This document shows positions 16,399 to 25,983 of a stretch of DNA of 64,000 nt, piece after piece (the first letter of the stretch is position 1; the number at the start of each line of letters is the position of its first letter). The position numbers and the translations under genes were made by a program. This DNA is from Lichenibacterium minor (GTDB lineage Bacteria; Pseudomonadota; Alphaproteobacteria; Rhizobiales; Beijerinckiaceae): assembly GCF_004137685.1 (NCBI RefSeq), contig NZ_QYBB01000005.1, positions 1 to 64,000 on the forward strand. The letters are read 5' to 3'. The notes under the pieces are model-generated. The model saw only the letters and a program-made list of their open reading frames with translations, was not told the DNA's origin and did no database searches.

Positions 16399-17184
16399 TC
16401 AAAGATCCCGTCCTTCCACCGAGGGGGCCAGCTTGTCGACCGCTTTCCTCACGTCGGCGTTCCCCGGATAGACCGACAGGGCGCGGCGCAGGGCCCGGAG
16501 CGCCGCGGCCTCCTCGCCGTGCCGCGCCAGGATGAAGCCCATGCCGCTCAGCGCCCCGAAGTGGCGCGGCTCCAGCGCCAGGACGTGGCTGATGTCCTCC
16601 ATCGCGCCCGCGTCGTCGCCGTCGAGGAAGCGCAGCGTGGCGCGCTTGTTCCAGGCCTCGGCCCAGCCGGGCCTGAGCTCGATGAGCTTGTCGAGCAGGG
16701 CCGCGGCGACGTCCTCGCGCTTGTCGCCCATGGCGGCCACCGCCCGCGTCATGAGGAGGTCCGCCGTATCGGAGCCGGAGTCGAGCCACAGGCGCTCGAC
16801 CAGCGCGGCGATCCCCGTGGCCTCGTCGGGATCCTGGGCCTTGGCGAGCCGGTCCATCAGGCGGTCGAGCGTTTCGGCGCGGGTCGGGGGTTTCGGCGGC
16901 GGTGCCGGCGGTGCGTCGGCGGCGGGCTGGTCGGCGCGCGACCCGTCGGGGCCGGGGCGGAGCGGCACGGCGGGCCCCTTCAGGCCCGGGAAGCCCGGAA
17001 ACGGGTCGACGCCGTCGGGGCTGCGATGGAAGAAGGGCAGGGGCACGGGCGATCGGGGTTCGCCATCGGGCGGCACGCCGTCGAGGCTGGTCGCCGCGGA
17101 GGCGGCCGGAATGGCCCCGTGCAGAGGCACCCCGAAGAAAGCGAGCGCCGCCAGGGCGGCGGCGCAGGATGGACGGTTCCGCAT
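16399..17184 (-). CDS. Secreted TPR-repeat protein
   Basis: 261 residues: signal peptide (about 1-29, ending AAS/ASA), a proline-rich linker (to about 100), then several TPR-like helix pairs, for example DDAGAMEDISHVLALEPRHFGALSGMGFILARHGEEAAALRALRRALSVYP as the clearest repeat set. A periplasmic scaffold is likely; rhizobial homologues exist, function unknown. Start MRNRPSC is chosen because the signal peptide follows directly. Probably co-transcribed with the alpha/beta hydrolase gene. Confidence 0.82.
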   Translation of the reverse strand: MRNRPSCAAALAALAFFGVPLHGAIPAASAATSLDGVPPDGEPRSPVPLPFFHRSPDGVDPFPGFPGLKGPAVPLRPGPDGSRADQPAADAPPAPPPKPPTRAETLDRLMDRLAKAQDPDEATGIAALVERLWLDSGSDTADLLMTRAVAAMGDKREDVAAALLDKLIELRPGWAEAWNKRATLRFLDGDDAGAMEDISHVLALEPRHFGALSGMGFILARHGEEAAALRALRRALSVYPGNADVRKAVDKLAPSVEGRDL

Positions 17185-17235
17185 GGCCGCAGGATAGCGG
17201 CGCCTCGGCACCCCGTCAAAGCAGGACCCGACGAC

Positions 17236-17266
17236 AAAAGCCCCGGGACTGGGTCCCGGGGCTTTT
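17236..17266. terminator. Strong bidirectional terminator downstream of rpmJ
   Basis: A 14-bp perfect stem with A-run on one side and T-run on the other (AAAAGCCCCGGGAC / GTCCCGGGGCTTTT) and loop TGG. It works as a Rho-independent terminator in either orientation. It ends rpmJ and insulates the TPR gene. Confidence 0.92.
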
Positions 17267-17283
17267 CACGCGGACGGCGGCGT

Positions 17284-17409
17284 TCAGCCCTGGCGGGCCT
17301 TGTAGCGCTTCTGCGTCTTGTTGATGATGTAGACCCGGCCCTTGCGGCGCACGAGCTGGTTGTCGCGGTGACGTCCGCGGAGCGACTTCAAGGAATTGCG
17401 GACCTTCAT
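17284..17409 (-). CDS. rpmJ: 50S ribosomal protein L36 (zinc-free form)
   Basis: 41 residues starting [20 protein letters not shown] and ending [12 protein letters not shown]. It has no cysteine, so it is the C-minus, YkgO-like form that does not bind zinc, the usual single L36 of alphaproteobacteria. It binds 23S rRNA in the large subunit. A monocistronic unit bounded by terminators on both sides. Confidence 0.97.
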   Translation of the reverse strand: MKVRNSLKSLRGRHRDNQLVRRKGRVYIINKTQKRYKARQG

Positions 17410-17423
17410 CACTGCACCCGATC

Positions 17424-17453
17424 AAAAAGAAAGGCGGCGGGAAGGCCCGCCGC
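17424..17453 (-). terminator. Rho-independent terminator downstream of the old yellow enzyme gene
   Basis: Read on the minus strand: GCGGCGGG stem, 4-base loop, CCCGCCGC, then a T-rich tail (CTTTCTTTTT). It sits between the OYE stop and the rpmJ start, so it ends the OYE transcript. Confidence 0.85.
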
Positions 17454-17514
17454 GTCGGAGCGTCCTATGCCCCATCGGGCGCCCGCGATCAACCCCTTCC
17501 CGTCGCGCCGTCGG

Positions 17515-18576
17515 TCACGCGGCGTCGAGCGACGGATAGTCGGTGTAGCCTTCGGGGCCCGGCGCGTAGAACAGCTCCGGCCGCGGCGCGTTCAGCGGCG
17601 CGTCCTCGCGGAAGCGGCGCACGAGGTCCGGGTTGGCGATGTACAGCTTGCCGAACGCCACGGCGTCGGCCTCGTTGTTCTCCAGCACCCGCACGGCGTC
17701 GGCCTTAGAGAACAGCTCGTTCTCGACGTAGAGGCCGCCGAACTCGCGCTTGATGTGGGCCGCGAGGCTGTCGTCGCCGACCTTCTCGCGCGAGCAGATG
17801 AAGCCGATCTTCCGGTCGGCGAGCGCGCGCGCCACGTAGCCGAAGGTGCCCTCGGGGTCGGAATCCCCCATGTCGTGGGCGTCGCGCCGGGGGGCGAGAT
17901 GCATGCCGACGCGCGACGCGCCCCAGACCGCGATGCAGGCGTCCGTGACTTCCAGCATCAGGCGGGCGCGGTTCTCGACCGGGCCGCCGTAGTCGTCCTC
18001 GCGGCGGTTGGTCTTGTCCTGCAGGAACTGGTCGAGCAGGTAGCCGTTCGCGCCGTGGACCTCGACCCCGTCGAAGCCCGCGCGCTTGGCGTTCTCGGCG
18101 CCGCGCCGGTAGGCGGACACGATGCCGGGGATCTCCGTGATCTCCAGGGCGCGCGGCGTTTCGTAGTCCTTCGTGGGACGGACGAGGCTGACGTGGCCGG
18201 CGGGCTTGATGGCGCTCGGCGCCACCGGCAGGCGGCCGCCGAGGTAGCTCGGGTCCGAGATGCGGCCGACGTGCCAGAGCTGCATGAAGATGTGCCCGCC
18301 CGCCGCGTGGACGGCGTCGGTGACGAGCTTCCAGCCCTCCACCTGCTCGTCCGACCAGATGCCGGGCGTGTCTGGGTAGCCCACGCCCTCGTCGGTGACG
18401 CTGGTGGCCTCGCTCAGGATGAGGCCGGCGCTGGCGCGCTGGCGGTAGTATTCCGCCATGAGGGCGTTGGGCACGCGCCCGCCGCCGTCCGCGCGGCACC
18501 GCGTGAGCGGCGCCATGAAGATGCGGTTCGGCAGCGTGAGGTCGCCGAGGGTGAGCGGTTCGAAGAGGTCGGCCAA
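17515..18576 (-). CDS. Old yellow enzyme family NADH:flavin oxidoreductase
   Basis: 353 residues, full OYE TIM barrel with FMN. Seen: FEPLTLGDLTLPNRIFMAPLTRCRAD near the start, the active-site LWHVGRIS, FDGVEVHGANGYLLDQFLQ with the catalytic H-x2-N pair, and NRREDDYGG. Reduces activated C=C bonds or nitro compounds with NAD(P)H, close to NemA/XenA-type enzymes. TTG start at 18576 behind GGGAG. Gene stands alone between gpmA and rpmJ. Confidence 0.93.
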   Translation of the reverse strand: MADLFEPLTLGDLTLPNRIFMAPLTRCRADGGGRVPNALMAEYYRQRASAGLILSEATSVTDEGVGYPDTPGIWSDEQVEGWKLVTDAVHAAGGHIFMQLWHVGRISDPSYLGGRLPVAPSAIKPAGHVSLVRPTKDYETPRALEITEIPGIVSAYRRGAENAKRAGFDGVEVHGANGYLLDQFLQDKTNRREDDYGGPVENRARLMLEVTDACIAVWGASRVGMHLAPRRDAHDMGDSDPEGTFGYVARALADRKIGFICSREKVGDDSLAAHIKREFGGLYVENELFSKADAVRVLENNEADAVAFGKLYIANPDLVRRFREDAPLNAPRPELFYAPGPEGYTDYPSLDAA

Positions 18577-18678
18577 GTGCGGTGCTCCCGTGGCGGGGGC
18601 GAAGGGTCACCCGCCACCCGCACGGAGCGATACCAGATCAGGCGGCGCCCGCGTCGGCATGGCAGACCTGACGTGGCG

Positions 18679-19296
18679 TCAAGGCTTGAGGACCTCCTTG
18701 CTGTCCACCGTGGAATCCGCCTTGAGCCGGTACACGATCGGCACGCCGGTTTCGAGCTCCACGCCGACGATGCCGTCGGGCGACAGGCCGTCGAGGACCA
18801 TGATGAGCGAGCGCAGCGAGTTGCCGTGCGCCGCCACCAGCACCCGCTGGCCGCCGAGCACGCGGGGCAGGATCCTTTGGTTGTAGAAGGGCAGGGCGCG
18901 CGCGACGGTGTCGCGCAGGCTTTCGCCGCCGGGCGGGTTCACCGCGTAGGAGCGGCGCCAGGTGTGGACCTGGTCGGCGCCCCACCGTTCGCGCGCCTCG
19001 TCCTTGTTGAGCCCCGACAGGTCGCCGTAATCGCGCTCGTTCAGGGCCTCGTCGCGGATGGTTTCCAGGCCGTCCTGGCCGACCTCGCCGAGGACCAGGC
19101 TGCAGGTGTGCTGCGCCCGGGTGAGCGCCGAGGTGAAGGCCACGTCGAAGGGCCCGACGCCCTTCAGCGCCCGCCCGGCCGCCTTGGCCTCCTCGACGCC
19201 CTTCGGCGACAGTTCGGGGTCCTTCCAGCCGGTGAACAGGTTCTTCAGGTTCCAGTCGGACTGGCCGTGGCGGATCAGGACGAGCAGGCGGTCCAT
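18679..19296 (-). CDS. gpmA: 2,3-bisphosphoglycerate-dependent phosphoglycerate mutase
   Basis: 205 residues. Interconverts 3- and 2-phosphoglycerate in glycolysis. Motifs: [10 protein letters not shown] (H10 phospho-acceptor), [53 protein letters not shown] with the second histidine. It is of the short alphaproteobacterial type. GAGGAG precedes the ATG. Lies 23 bases downstream of dapB, a pairing common in Rhizobiales, and is likely co-transcribed. Confidence 0.96.
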   Translation of the reverse strand: MDRLLVLIRHGQSDWNLKNLFTGWKDPELSPKGVEEAKAAGRALKGVGPFDVAFTSALTRAQHTCSLVLGEVGQDGLETIRDEALNERDYGDLSGLNKDEARERWGADQVHTWRRSYAVNPPGGESLRDTVARALPFYNQRILPRVLGGQRVLVAAHGNSLRSLIMVLDGLSPDGIVGVELETGVPIVYRLKADSTVDSKEVLKP

Positions 19297-19318
19297 GGGG
19301 GCTCCTCGGGACGGGGGT

Positions 19319-20134
19319 TCAGGAATCGGAAAGGTCGAGCACGTCGGCCATGCTGTAAAGGCCGGGCCGGCGCCCGCGCGCCCACAGCGCCGCCGTCACG
19401 GCCCCGCGGGCGAAGAGCGAGCGATCTTCGGCGCGGTGGCCGAGCTCGATGCGCTCGCCGGCGCCGGCGAAGATCACCGAATGGTCGCCGATCACCGTGC
19501 CGCCGCGCAGGCTGGCGAAGCCGATGGTGCCGGGCTCCCGCGCGCCCGTGACGCCGTCGCGCCCCCGGACGGCGCTCTGCCCGAGCCCGACGCCCCGTCC
19601 CTCGGCGGCGGCTTCGCCGAGGAGCAGCGCGGTGCCGGACGGCGCGTCCACCTTCATGCGGTGGTGGGTTTCGACGATCTCGATGTCCCACTCGGTCCCG
19701 AGCGCGCGGGCGGCGCGGCGCACCAGGGCGGCCAGCAGGTTGACGCCGAGGCTCATGTTGCCCGACCGCACGATCGGCGCGTGGCGGGACGCGGCGTCGA
19801 GCTTGGCCAGGTCCTGCTCGTCGAGCCCCGTCGTGCCGACCACATGGGCGATGCGCGCCTGGGCGGCCAGCATGGCGAAATGGGTGGTGGCCGCCGGGCC
19901 CGTGAAGTCGAGCACGCCGTCGGCGCCCACGAAGGCTTCGAGCGCGTCCTCGGTGACGGGCACGCCGATGGGCCCGAGGCCCGCCAGCGTGCCGGCGTCC
20001 GCGCCGATCGCCGCCGCGCCCGCCCGCTCCAGCGCGGCGGACAGCACCACGCCGGGGGTGGCGTGGACGGCGGCGACGAGCATGCGGCCCATGCGCCCGC
20101 CGGCGCCGGTCACGACGAGCTTCATGTCCGACAT
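19319..20134 (-). CDS. dapB: 4-hydroxy-tetrahydrodipicolinate reductase
   Basis: 271 residues. Reduces hydroxy-tetrahydrodipicolinate in lysine and meso-diaminopimelate synthesis. N-terminal Rossmann motif GAGGRMGR (10-17), DFTGPAAT, the dimer/active-site [23 protein letters not shown] with catalytic His-His and lysine. GGAGGAGCGAAGCG ribosome site. First gene of the dapB-gpmA unit. Confidence 0.97.
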   Translation of the reverse strand: MSDMKLVVTGAGGRMGRMLVAAVHATPGVVLSAALERAGAAAIGADAGTLAGLGPIGVPVTEDALEAFVGADGVLDFTGPAATTHFAMLAAQARIAHVVGTTGLDEQDLAKLDAASRHAPIVRSGNMSLGVNLLAALVRRAARALGTEWDIEIVETHHRMKVDAPSGTALLLGEAAAEGRGVGLGQSAVRGRDGVTGAREPGTIGFASLRGGTVIGDHSVIFAGAGERIELGHRAEDRSLFARGAVTAALWARGRRPGLYSMADVLDLSDS

Positions 20135-20269
20135 CGCTTCGCTCCTCCGCTGCCCCGCCCCGCGGGCCCGTGGCGCCCCTCGTAGCCGGCTCCGCGGGAT
20201 TTAGGAACGCCGAAGGCTACCGGCCGCCGCCCCGCCGCGGCGCGCGCGCCTGGTCGCGGCGGCGCGGCG

Positions 20270-20548
20270 TCACCGCCCGGCTTCGCCCGGCGCCCGCGCC
20301 TCGATGGCGAGGGCGTGGACGCCGTCCGGCCGCAGCTCGTCGGCCAGCAGCGCGTTGACGGCGCGGTGGCGGTCGACGCGGCTGCGGTTCGCGAAGGCGT
20401 CCGCGGTGATGCGGACGCGGAAATGCGTCTCGCCTCCGGCGCGCGAGCCCATATGGCCGGCGTGCTGGTGGGACTCGTCGATGACGTCGAGCGCCTGCGG
20501 CTGCAGCCCCTGCGTCAGGGCGGCCACGATTCTGTCCTTAACGCTCAT
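20270..20548 (-). CDS. bolA: BolA family protein
   Basis: 92 residues of the BolA fold: helix LTQGLQPQALDVIDESHQHAGH, strand THFRVRITADAF, then RVDRHRAVNALLADELRPDGVHALAIEA. The conserved histidine in the HQHAGH loop and the later VHAL histidine can hold an iron-sulfur cluster with a monothiol glutaredoxin in this family. GAGGAG precedes the ATG. Divergent from the J-domain gene, as in other Rhizobiales. Confidence 0.95.
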   Translation of the reverse strand: MSVKDRIVAALTQGLQPQALDVIDESHQHAGHMGSRAGGETHFRVRITADAFANRSRVDRHRAVNALLADELRPDGVHALAIEARAPGEAGR

Positions 20549-20685
20549 GATACGATCTCCTCGGCAGGCAAGGGGGCCCGGGTCGGCCGGACGGGAACGC
20601 CGTCCCGGCCGGGCACCCCGGCGGGGCAGGGATGCGCCGCGGGCCGCCTTGCGACGCCCGCGAACTCCCCCATAATAGGCCGGTG

Positions 20686-21315
20686 ATGAACCTGAACTCG
20701 CACCATTTCGATCGCATCCGCTCCAAAAGCGCGGGCAAGAGCGGCAAGGCGGCCGCCGTGCCGTCGAAGACGCCGTGCGATCACCCGGGGTGCACCGAGG
20801 CCGGCGATTACCGCGCCCCTCAGGGCCGCGACCGGGAAGGGCAGTATTTCTGCTTCTGCATCGACCACGTGCGGGAATACAACGCCACGTATGATTATTT
20901 CAGCGGCATGAGCGACGATGCCGTGCAGAAATACCAGAAGGAAGCGCTGGTCGGCCACCGGCCGACCTGGAACATGGGCGTCAACCGCGCCGCCGGCGAG
21001 CCGTCCGCGCCCGACGACCTCCATCCCGACTCGCTCGGCATCTTCAAGGCCCGGGCCCGGCAGGGCCGCGCCGATGCGCCGCGCCGGCCCTATTATTCCA
21101 TCGCCACCACCAAGGCGTTGACCGCCATGGGTCTCGACGAGATGGCGGATGCCGCGGCCGTGAAGGCGCGCTACAAGCAGCTGGTCAAGCAATTGCATCC
21201 GGACGCCAACGGCGGCGACCGGTCGAACGAGGACAAATTGCGCGACATCATCCGCGCCTATAACTTCCTCAAGACCATCAAGTTGTCGCCCCCGGCCGCC
21301 GGCGCGGCCCGGTGA
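20686..21315 (+). CDS. J-domain-containing protein
   Basis: 209 residues. The J domain is C-terminal (about 135-200) with HPD at 171-173 in KQLHPDANGGD; it would stimulate a DnaK-type chaperone. The N-terminal part holds C31, C36, C56 and C58 (CDHPGC ... CFC), a possible metal site. This layout is conserved between bolA and cobS in Rhizobiales, so the protein may deliver chaperone activity locally; the client is unknown. Start is the ATG in GTGATG at 20683-20688. Confidence 0.9.
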   Translation: MNLNSHHFDRIRSKSAGKSGKAAAVPSKTPCDHPGCTEAGDYRAPQGRDREGQYFCFCIDHVREYNATYDYFSGMSDDAVQKYQKEALVGHRPTWNMGVNRAAGEPSAPDDLHPDSLGIFKARARQGRADAPRRPYYSIATTKALTAMGLDEMADAAAVKARYKQLVKQLHPDANGGDRSNEDKLRDIIRAYNFLKTIKLSPPAAGAAR

Positions 21316-21323
21316 CACACAAC

Positions 21324-21367
21324 GGCCGTTTCGCGGCCTGACGAGACACCCCGGCCGCATCGCGGCC
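21324..21367. repeat. Twin small hairpins in the cobS leader
   Basis: GGCCG/CGGCC (21324-21338) and GGCCGC/GCGGCC (21353-21367) form two short stems with similar sequence, both in the space between the J-domain gene and cobS. Could be a terminator pair or leader structure; no T-run. Confidence 0.35.
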
Positions 21368-21432
21368 AGACGCAGCCACGAGAGCCCAGGAGCGGGCGCC
21401 GCCTCGATCCCCGGGGCGGACCCGGAGGATCG

Positions 21433-22422
21433 ATGCAGAACCCCATGTCAGACACGCAGTCCCTTCCCGACACGCGCATCTCCGTGCGGGACGTCTTCGG
21501 CATCGACTCCGACCTTCACGTGCCGGCCTATTCGCAGGCCGGCGAGCACGTCCCGGACCGCGACTCCGACTACCTGTTCGACCGCGACACCACGCTGGCC
21601 ATCCTCGCCGGCTTCGCCCGCAACCGCCGCGTGATGATCACCGGCTACCACGGCACCGGCAAGTCGAGCCACGTCGAGCAGGTGGCGTCGCGGCTGAACT
21701 GGCCGTGCATCCGCATCAACCTCGACAGCCACGTGTCCCGCGTCGACCTCGTCGGCAAAGACGCGATCGTGCTGCAGGATGGCAAGCAGGTCACCGAATT
21801 CCGCGACGGCATGCTGCCCTGGGCGCTGCAGAACAATGTGGCGCTGTGCTTCGACGAATACGACGCGGGGCGACCCGACGTCATGTTCGTGATCCAGCGG
21901 GTGTTGGAGCTGTCCGGCCGGCTCACGCTGCTCGACCAGAAGCGCGTGATCAAGCCGCACCCCGCCTTCCGGCTCTTCGCCACCGCCAACACCGTGGGGC
22001 TCGGCGACACGTCGGGCCTGTATCACGGCACGCAGCAGATCAACCAGGGCCAGATGGACCGCTGGTCCATCGTCACCACCCTGAACTACCTGCCGCACGA
22101 CCGCGAGGTCGACATCGTCCAGGCCAAGGCACCCCACTACCAGGGATCGAAGGAGGGTCGCGACATCGTCAACAAGATGGTGCGCGTGGCCGACCTCACC
22201 CGCAACGCCTTCACGGCCGGCGACCTGTCGACCGTGATGAGCCCCCGCACGGTGATCACCTGGGCCGAGAACGCCGACATCTTCGGCGACATCGGCTTCG
22301 CCTTCCGCCTGACGTTCCTGAACAAGTGCGACGAGCTGGAGCGCTCGCTGGTGGCCGAGTTCTACCAGCGGAGCTTCGGCAAGGAGCTGCCGGAAAGCGC
22401 CGTCAACGTCGCGCTGAGCTGA
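21433..22422 (+). CDS. cobS: Cobaltochelatase AAA+ subunit CobS
   Basis: 329 residues. MoxR-like AAA+ ATPase that drives cobalt insertion into hydrogenobyrinate a,c-diamide, with CobT and CobN, in aerobic cobalamin synthesis. Walker A GYHGTGKS (71-78), Walker [17 protein letters not shown], sensor region [14 protein letters not shown]. The length matches the family. Starts at the first ATG, or at MSDTQS four codons later. CobN is not in the window. Followed by a DUF29 gene and cobT. Confidence 0.96.
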   Translation: MQNPMSDTQSLPDTRISVRDVFGIDSDLHVPAYSQAGEHVPDRDSDYLFDRDTTLAILAGFARNRRVMITGYHGTGKSSHVEQVASRLNWPCIRINLDSHVSRVDLVGKDAIVLQDGKQVTEFRDGMLPWALQNNVALCFDEYDAGRPDVMFVIQRVLELSGRLTLLDQKRVIKPHPAFRLFATANTVGLGDTSGLYHGTQQINQGQMDRWSIVTTLNYLPHDREVDIVQAKAPHYQGSKEGRDIVNKMVRVADLTRNAFTAGDLSTVMSPRTVITWAENADIFGDIGFAFRLTFLNKCDELERSLVAEFYQRSFGKELPESAVNVALS

Positions 22423-22468
22423 AGCGCCGCCCCGCCCGACGGCCCGGCTTTCGGAAAGGAGACGCGCC

Positions 22469-22960
22469 TTGGACCACGCGACCTTCGTTTCGACCCGAAG
22501 CCGGGACGAACGGGCGGGGCGTCCCCTCATCCGCTACGAGGACGATGCCCACGCCTGGGCGATGGAGCAGGCCGAACTCATCCGACGGGGCCGGTTCCAT
22601 GAACTGGACATCGAGAACCTAGCCGACGAGGTCGAGGACGTGGCGCGCCGGGAACGGAGGGAGCTGATCAGCCGGCTCGACCTCGTCTACCAGCATCTGC
22701 TCAAGTGGGATTTTCAGGAAGCTCGCCGCAGCGCGAGTTGGGCGCGCACGATCCGAGAACAGCGGACGCAGGTCGGTGAGGTCCTCGGCGACAATCGAAG
22801 CCTCCGCCAGCAGCTGGATGAGCTGAGCGAGACGGCCTATCGACAGGGCCGCGTCTCGGCCTTGAACGAGACCGGCCTGCCGGATGAAGCCATCCCGGGT
22901 GCCAACCCCTATTCCTGGGACGATGCGATGTCCCGCCCCATCGCCTGGCCTGAACTTTGA
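22469..22960 (+). CDS. DUF29 family protein
   Basis: 163 residues matching DUF29: DDAHAWAMEQAELIRRGRFHELDIENLADEVEDVARRERREL, then LLKWDFQEARRSASWARTIREQR. Function unknown; the family is common in cyanobacteria and scattered in proteobacteria, often as dispersed copies. TTG start at 22469 with AGGAG at good spacing. Visibly less GC-rich than cobS and cobT. It sits between two subunits of one enzyme that are normally adjacent, which suggests a later insertion that kept the operon running. Confidence 0.88.
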   Translation: MDHATFVSTRSRDERAGRPLIRYEDDAHAWAMEQAELIRRGRFHELDIENLADEVEDVARRERRELISRLDLVYQHLLKWDFQEARRSASWARTIREQRTQVGEVLGDNRSLRQQLDELSETAYRQGRVSALNETGLPDEAIPGANPYSWDDAMSRPIAWPEL

Positions 22961-22996
22961 CGATCCGCCCCGCCGCCTGAAACGTTCCGAGATCCC

Positions 22997-24913
22997 ATGA
23001 GCCCGCTGTCCAATCGCAAGCCCGGCGCCCCGGCCGAGAGCCCGCAGGAGCCGTTCAAGCGCTCCGTCGCCGCCTGCATGCGGGCCATGTCGCGCACGCC
23101 CGAGCTGGAGGTGACCTATGCCCCCGACAAGCCGAGCGTGATCGGCCACGGCGAGGGCGCTAAGGCGCGCCTGCCGGAGCCCGCCCGCAAGCTCAGCCCG
23201 CGCGAGGCCGCCATCGTGCGCGGCCACGCCGATTCCATGGCGCTGAAGCTCGCCTGCCACGACGCCGCCACCCACCGGCGCCTGCTGCCCGAAGCCCAGG
23301 CGGCCCGCACGGTGTTCGAGGCCGTCGAGCAGGTGCGGGTGGAATCGATCGGCGCGCGCCGCATGGAGGGCGTGGGCATCAACCTGTCCGCCATGCTGGA
23401 AGACCGCTACCACCGCGGCAACTACGCCGAGATCACCGACCGCGCCGACGCCCCCATCGAGGACGCCGTGGCGCTGATGGTGCGCGAACGCCTGACCGGG
23501 CGCGCCCCGCCGCCGAACGCCCAAACCATCGTCGACCTGTGGCGCCCCTGGATCGAGGAGCGCGCCGGCCCCGACCTCGACCGACTGGACGTGCTGCTCG
23601 AAGACCAGCGCGCCTTCGGCCGCTCGATCCACAAGCTCCTGCAGTCGCTGGAGATGGCCGATCCGTCCTCCTTCGACCGCGAGGAGGAGAGCGACGAGGA
23701 CGACGAAAGCCAGGCGCAGGACGACGCCGACCAGTCGGAAGGCGAGGGGCAGGAATCCGAAACCGGCCAAACGCTGGAGATGGACACCGCCGAATCGTCC
23801 GCCGACGACATGGAGGAGGGGGCGATGGAAAGCCCCGACGCTCCCGCCGGCGAGACCCTCGAGGAGCAGGACGACGGGGAAGCCGAGGAGGCCGCGGAAA
23901 GCCGCCGCCCCCAGCCCCCCGTCACCGACACCCGGGGCCAGGACTACAAGGCCTTCACGGCGAAGTTCGACGAGGTGGTGCCGGCCGAGCAGCTCTGCGA
24001 CGCGGAGGAGCTGGAGCGGCTGCGCGCCTACCTCGACAAGCAGCTGAACAACCTGTCGAGCGTTGTGGCCCGCCTCGCCAACCGGCTGCAGCGGCGCCTG
24101 ATGGCGCAGCAGAGCCGCGCCTGGGAGTTCGACCTGGAGGAAGGCATGCTCGACCCCGCGCGCCTGTCGCGCGTGGTGATCGACCCGCAGCAGCCCCTCT
24201 CCTTCAAGCGCGAGAAGGACACGGACTTCCGCGACACGGTGGTGACGCTCCTGCTCGACAATTCGGGCTCGATGCGCGGTCGCCCCATCACGGTGGCGGC
24301 GACCTGCGCCGACATCCTGGCCCGCACCCTGGAGCGCTGCGGCGTCAAGGTCGAGATCCTGGGCTTCACCACCAAGGCGTGGAAGGGGGGCCAGTCGCGC
24401 GAAGCGTGGCTGCAATCGGGCAAGCCCGCCACCCCCGGCCGCCTCAACGACCTGCGCCACGTCATCTACAAGTCGGCGGACGCGCCCTGGCGCCGTGCAC
24501 GCCGCAACCTCGGCCTGATGATGCGCGAAGGGTTGCTGAAGGAGAACATCGACGGCGAAGCGCTCGATTGGGCGCACAAGCGCCTGCTCGGCCGGCCGGA
24601 GCAGCGCAAGATCCTGATGATGATCTCGGACGGCGCGCCGGTCGACGATTCCACCCTGTCGGTCAACGCCGGCAACTACCTGGAGAAGCACCTGCGGGCG
24701 ATGATCGAGGAGATCGAGACGCGCTCGCCCGTCGAGCTCATCGCCATCGGCATCGGCCACGACGTGACGCGCTACTACCGCCGCGCCGTCACCATCGTGG
24801 ACGCCGAGGAGCTCGGCGGCGCCATGACGGAGAAGCTGGCCGAACTCTTCGCCGAGACGGGCGGCGGCGGCGGTCGCGGCATGGTGGGCCGCCGCGCGCC
24901 GGCCCTGGCCTGA
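22997..24913 (+). CDS. cobT: Cobaltochelatase subunit CobT
   Basis: 638 residues. VWA-domain partner of CobS in the cobalt chelatase. An N-terminal helical domain precedes a very acidic linker (about 225-305, runs of E and D), then the C-terminal VWA domain with MIDAS DNSGS at 421-425 and later [10 protein letters not shown]. The acidic linker is normal for CobT and BchD. Ends in a glycine-rich tail. Downstream of cobS and the DUF29 gene on the same strand. Confidence 0.96.
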   Translation: MSPLSNRKPGAPAESPQEPFKRSVAACMRAMSRTPELEVTYAPDKPSVIGHGEGAKARLPEPARKLSPREAAIVRGHADSMALKLACHDAATHRRLLPEAQAARTVFEAVEQVRVESIGARRMEGVGINLSAMLEDRYHRGNYAEITDRADAPIEDAVALMVRERLTGRAPPPNAQTIVDLWRPWIEERAGPDLDRLDVLLEDQRAFGRSIHKLLQSLEMADPSSFDREEESDEDDESQAQDDADQSEGEGQESETGQTLEMDTAESSADDMEEGAMESPDAPAGETLEEQDDGEAEEAAESRRPQPPVTDTRGQDYKAFTAKFDEVVPAEQLCDAEELERLRAYLDKQLNNLSSVVARLANRLQRRLMAQQSRAWEFDLEEGMLDPARLSRVVIDPQQPLSFKREKDTDFRDTVVTLLLDNSGSMRGRPITVAATCADILARTLERCGVKVEILGFTTKAWKGGQSREAWLQSGKPATPGRLNDLRHVIYKSADAPWRRARRNLGLMMREGLLKENIDGEALDWAHKRLLGRPEQRKILMMISDGAPVDDSTLSVNAGNYLEKHLRAMIEEIETRSPVELIAIGIGHDVTRYYRRAVTIVDAEELGGAMTEKLAELFAETGGGGGRGMVGRRAPALA

Positions 24914-24998
24914 CGGGGCCGAGGATGCGGGGCGCGGGACGGGACAGGGGCGCGGTGCGCGCGCCGGCGCCCTGGGCGGCGGTTCGCGGAACACCGCC

Positions 24999-25952
24999 GT
25001 GGCCGGCGTGACGCCGGCCCCCGGCGGCCCGCTCGCGCTGCCGCTCTTCTGGCGCGCCGACGCCTCAGGTGGATGGGTCTGGTGCTGCGCCGCATGGACG
25101 TCCCGCACGGGCCTGTCCGGGACGGCGAGCGCCGGCGACGGCTGGGTCGACGCCGTCCATCCCGAGGACCGCGCCCTCGCCCTCGCGCCCTGGGGGGATC
25201 GGGACGATGCCGGCTGCCGGCGGGCGCGGCTGCGCATCCGGAGCCGGGGCGACGGGCGATATCATCCGGTGCAGCCCGTCGCGGCATCGGCCCGGGACCC
25301 CGCTGGCGGCCTCCGGGAATGGATCGGCACGCTCGGCCCGGCCTCGCCCCCCGAGCCGCGTCGCCCGGACGGGGAGCTGCAGCACTACCTGCGCAACGCC
25401 CTGTCGGTCATCCGCTCCGTGGCGCGGCGCACCGCGCTGACCAGCGACAGCGTCGAACATTACGCCACCCATTTCGAAGGCCGCATCGACGCGCTGGCGC
25501 GCGTCCAGGTCGCCGTGATCCGCAGCCCGTGGGGCGGCGTCGACCTCGAAAGCCTGATCGGCGAGGAGCTGCTGGCCCATCGCGTCCGCGACGTCGTGGT
25601 CGAGGGCCCGGCCGTGACCCTGAAGGCGCGGGCGGCGGAGTCGCTCGGCCTCGCCGTGCACGAGCTCGTGATCAACGCCGTGAAGTTCGGCGCCTTCTCG
25701 TCGCCGCGCGGGGCCGTATCCGTGCTGTGGACCGTGGGGCCCGGACCGAGGCTGCACCTGACCTGGTGCGAGACCGGCATCGTGGCGGTGAGCCTCGCGC
25801 CGCGCCGCAGCGGCTTCGGCACCGAGCTGATCGAGCGGGGCCTGCCCTACGACCTGGGCGCGACCACGCGGATCCGTATCGAGCCTGGTCGGCTCGTGTG
25901 CGGGATCGAGATGCCGCTCACCGCCGAGACGGCGCTCGGCGAGATCCCCTGA
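24999..25952 (+). CDS. HWE-type histidine kinase with PAS-like sensor
   Basis: 317 residues. Residues 15-120 look like a PAS/PAC module (WRADASGGWVWCC, VHPEDRAL, WIGTLGP). H129 in LQHYLRNALSVIRSVARR is the phospho-acceptor of the HWE/HisKA_2 type, followed by VHELVINAVKFGA and a GFGTELIERGLPYDLGA box. There is no membrane segment, so it is cytoplasmic. Rhizobial HWE kinases often feed the general stress response, possibly PhyR, but no receiver is adjacent. GTG start at 24999. Confidence 0.88.
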   Translation: MAGVTPAPGGPLALPLFWRADASGGWVWCCAAWTSRTGLSGTASAGDGWVDAVHPEDRALALAPWGDRDDAGCRRARLRIRSRGDGRYHPVQPVAASARDPAGGLREWIGTLGPASPPEPRRPDGELQHYLRNALSVIRSVARRTALTSDSVEHYATHFEGRIDALARVQVAVIRSPWGGVDLESLIGEELLAHRVRDVVVEGPAVTLKARAAESLGLAVHELVINAVKFGAFSSPRGAVSVLWTVGPGPRLHLTWCETGIVAVSLAPRRSGFGTELIERGLPYDLGATTRIRIEPGRLVCGIEMPLTAETALGEIP

Positions 25953-25983
25953 GGGGGCGGGACCTGTCGCGAAGGGAGCTTCC

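Noticed and set aside
16519-19551. 1010-codon open frame on the plus strand
   Set aside because: It lies antisense to the TPR, rpmJ, OYE and gpmA genes and reads as low-complexity Arg/Ala/Gly; a product of high GC.
22619-25237. 872-codon open frame on the minus strand
   Set aside because: It is antisense to cobT, whose VWA motif and acidic linker are unmistakable.
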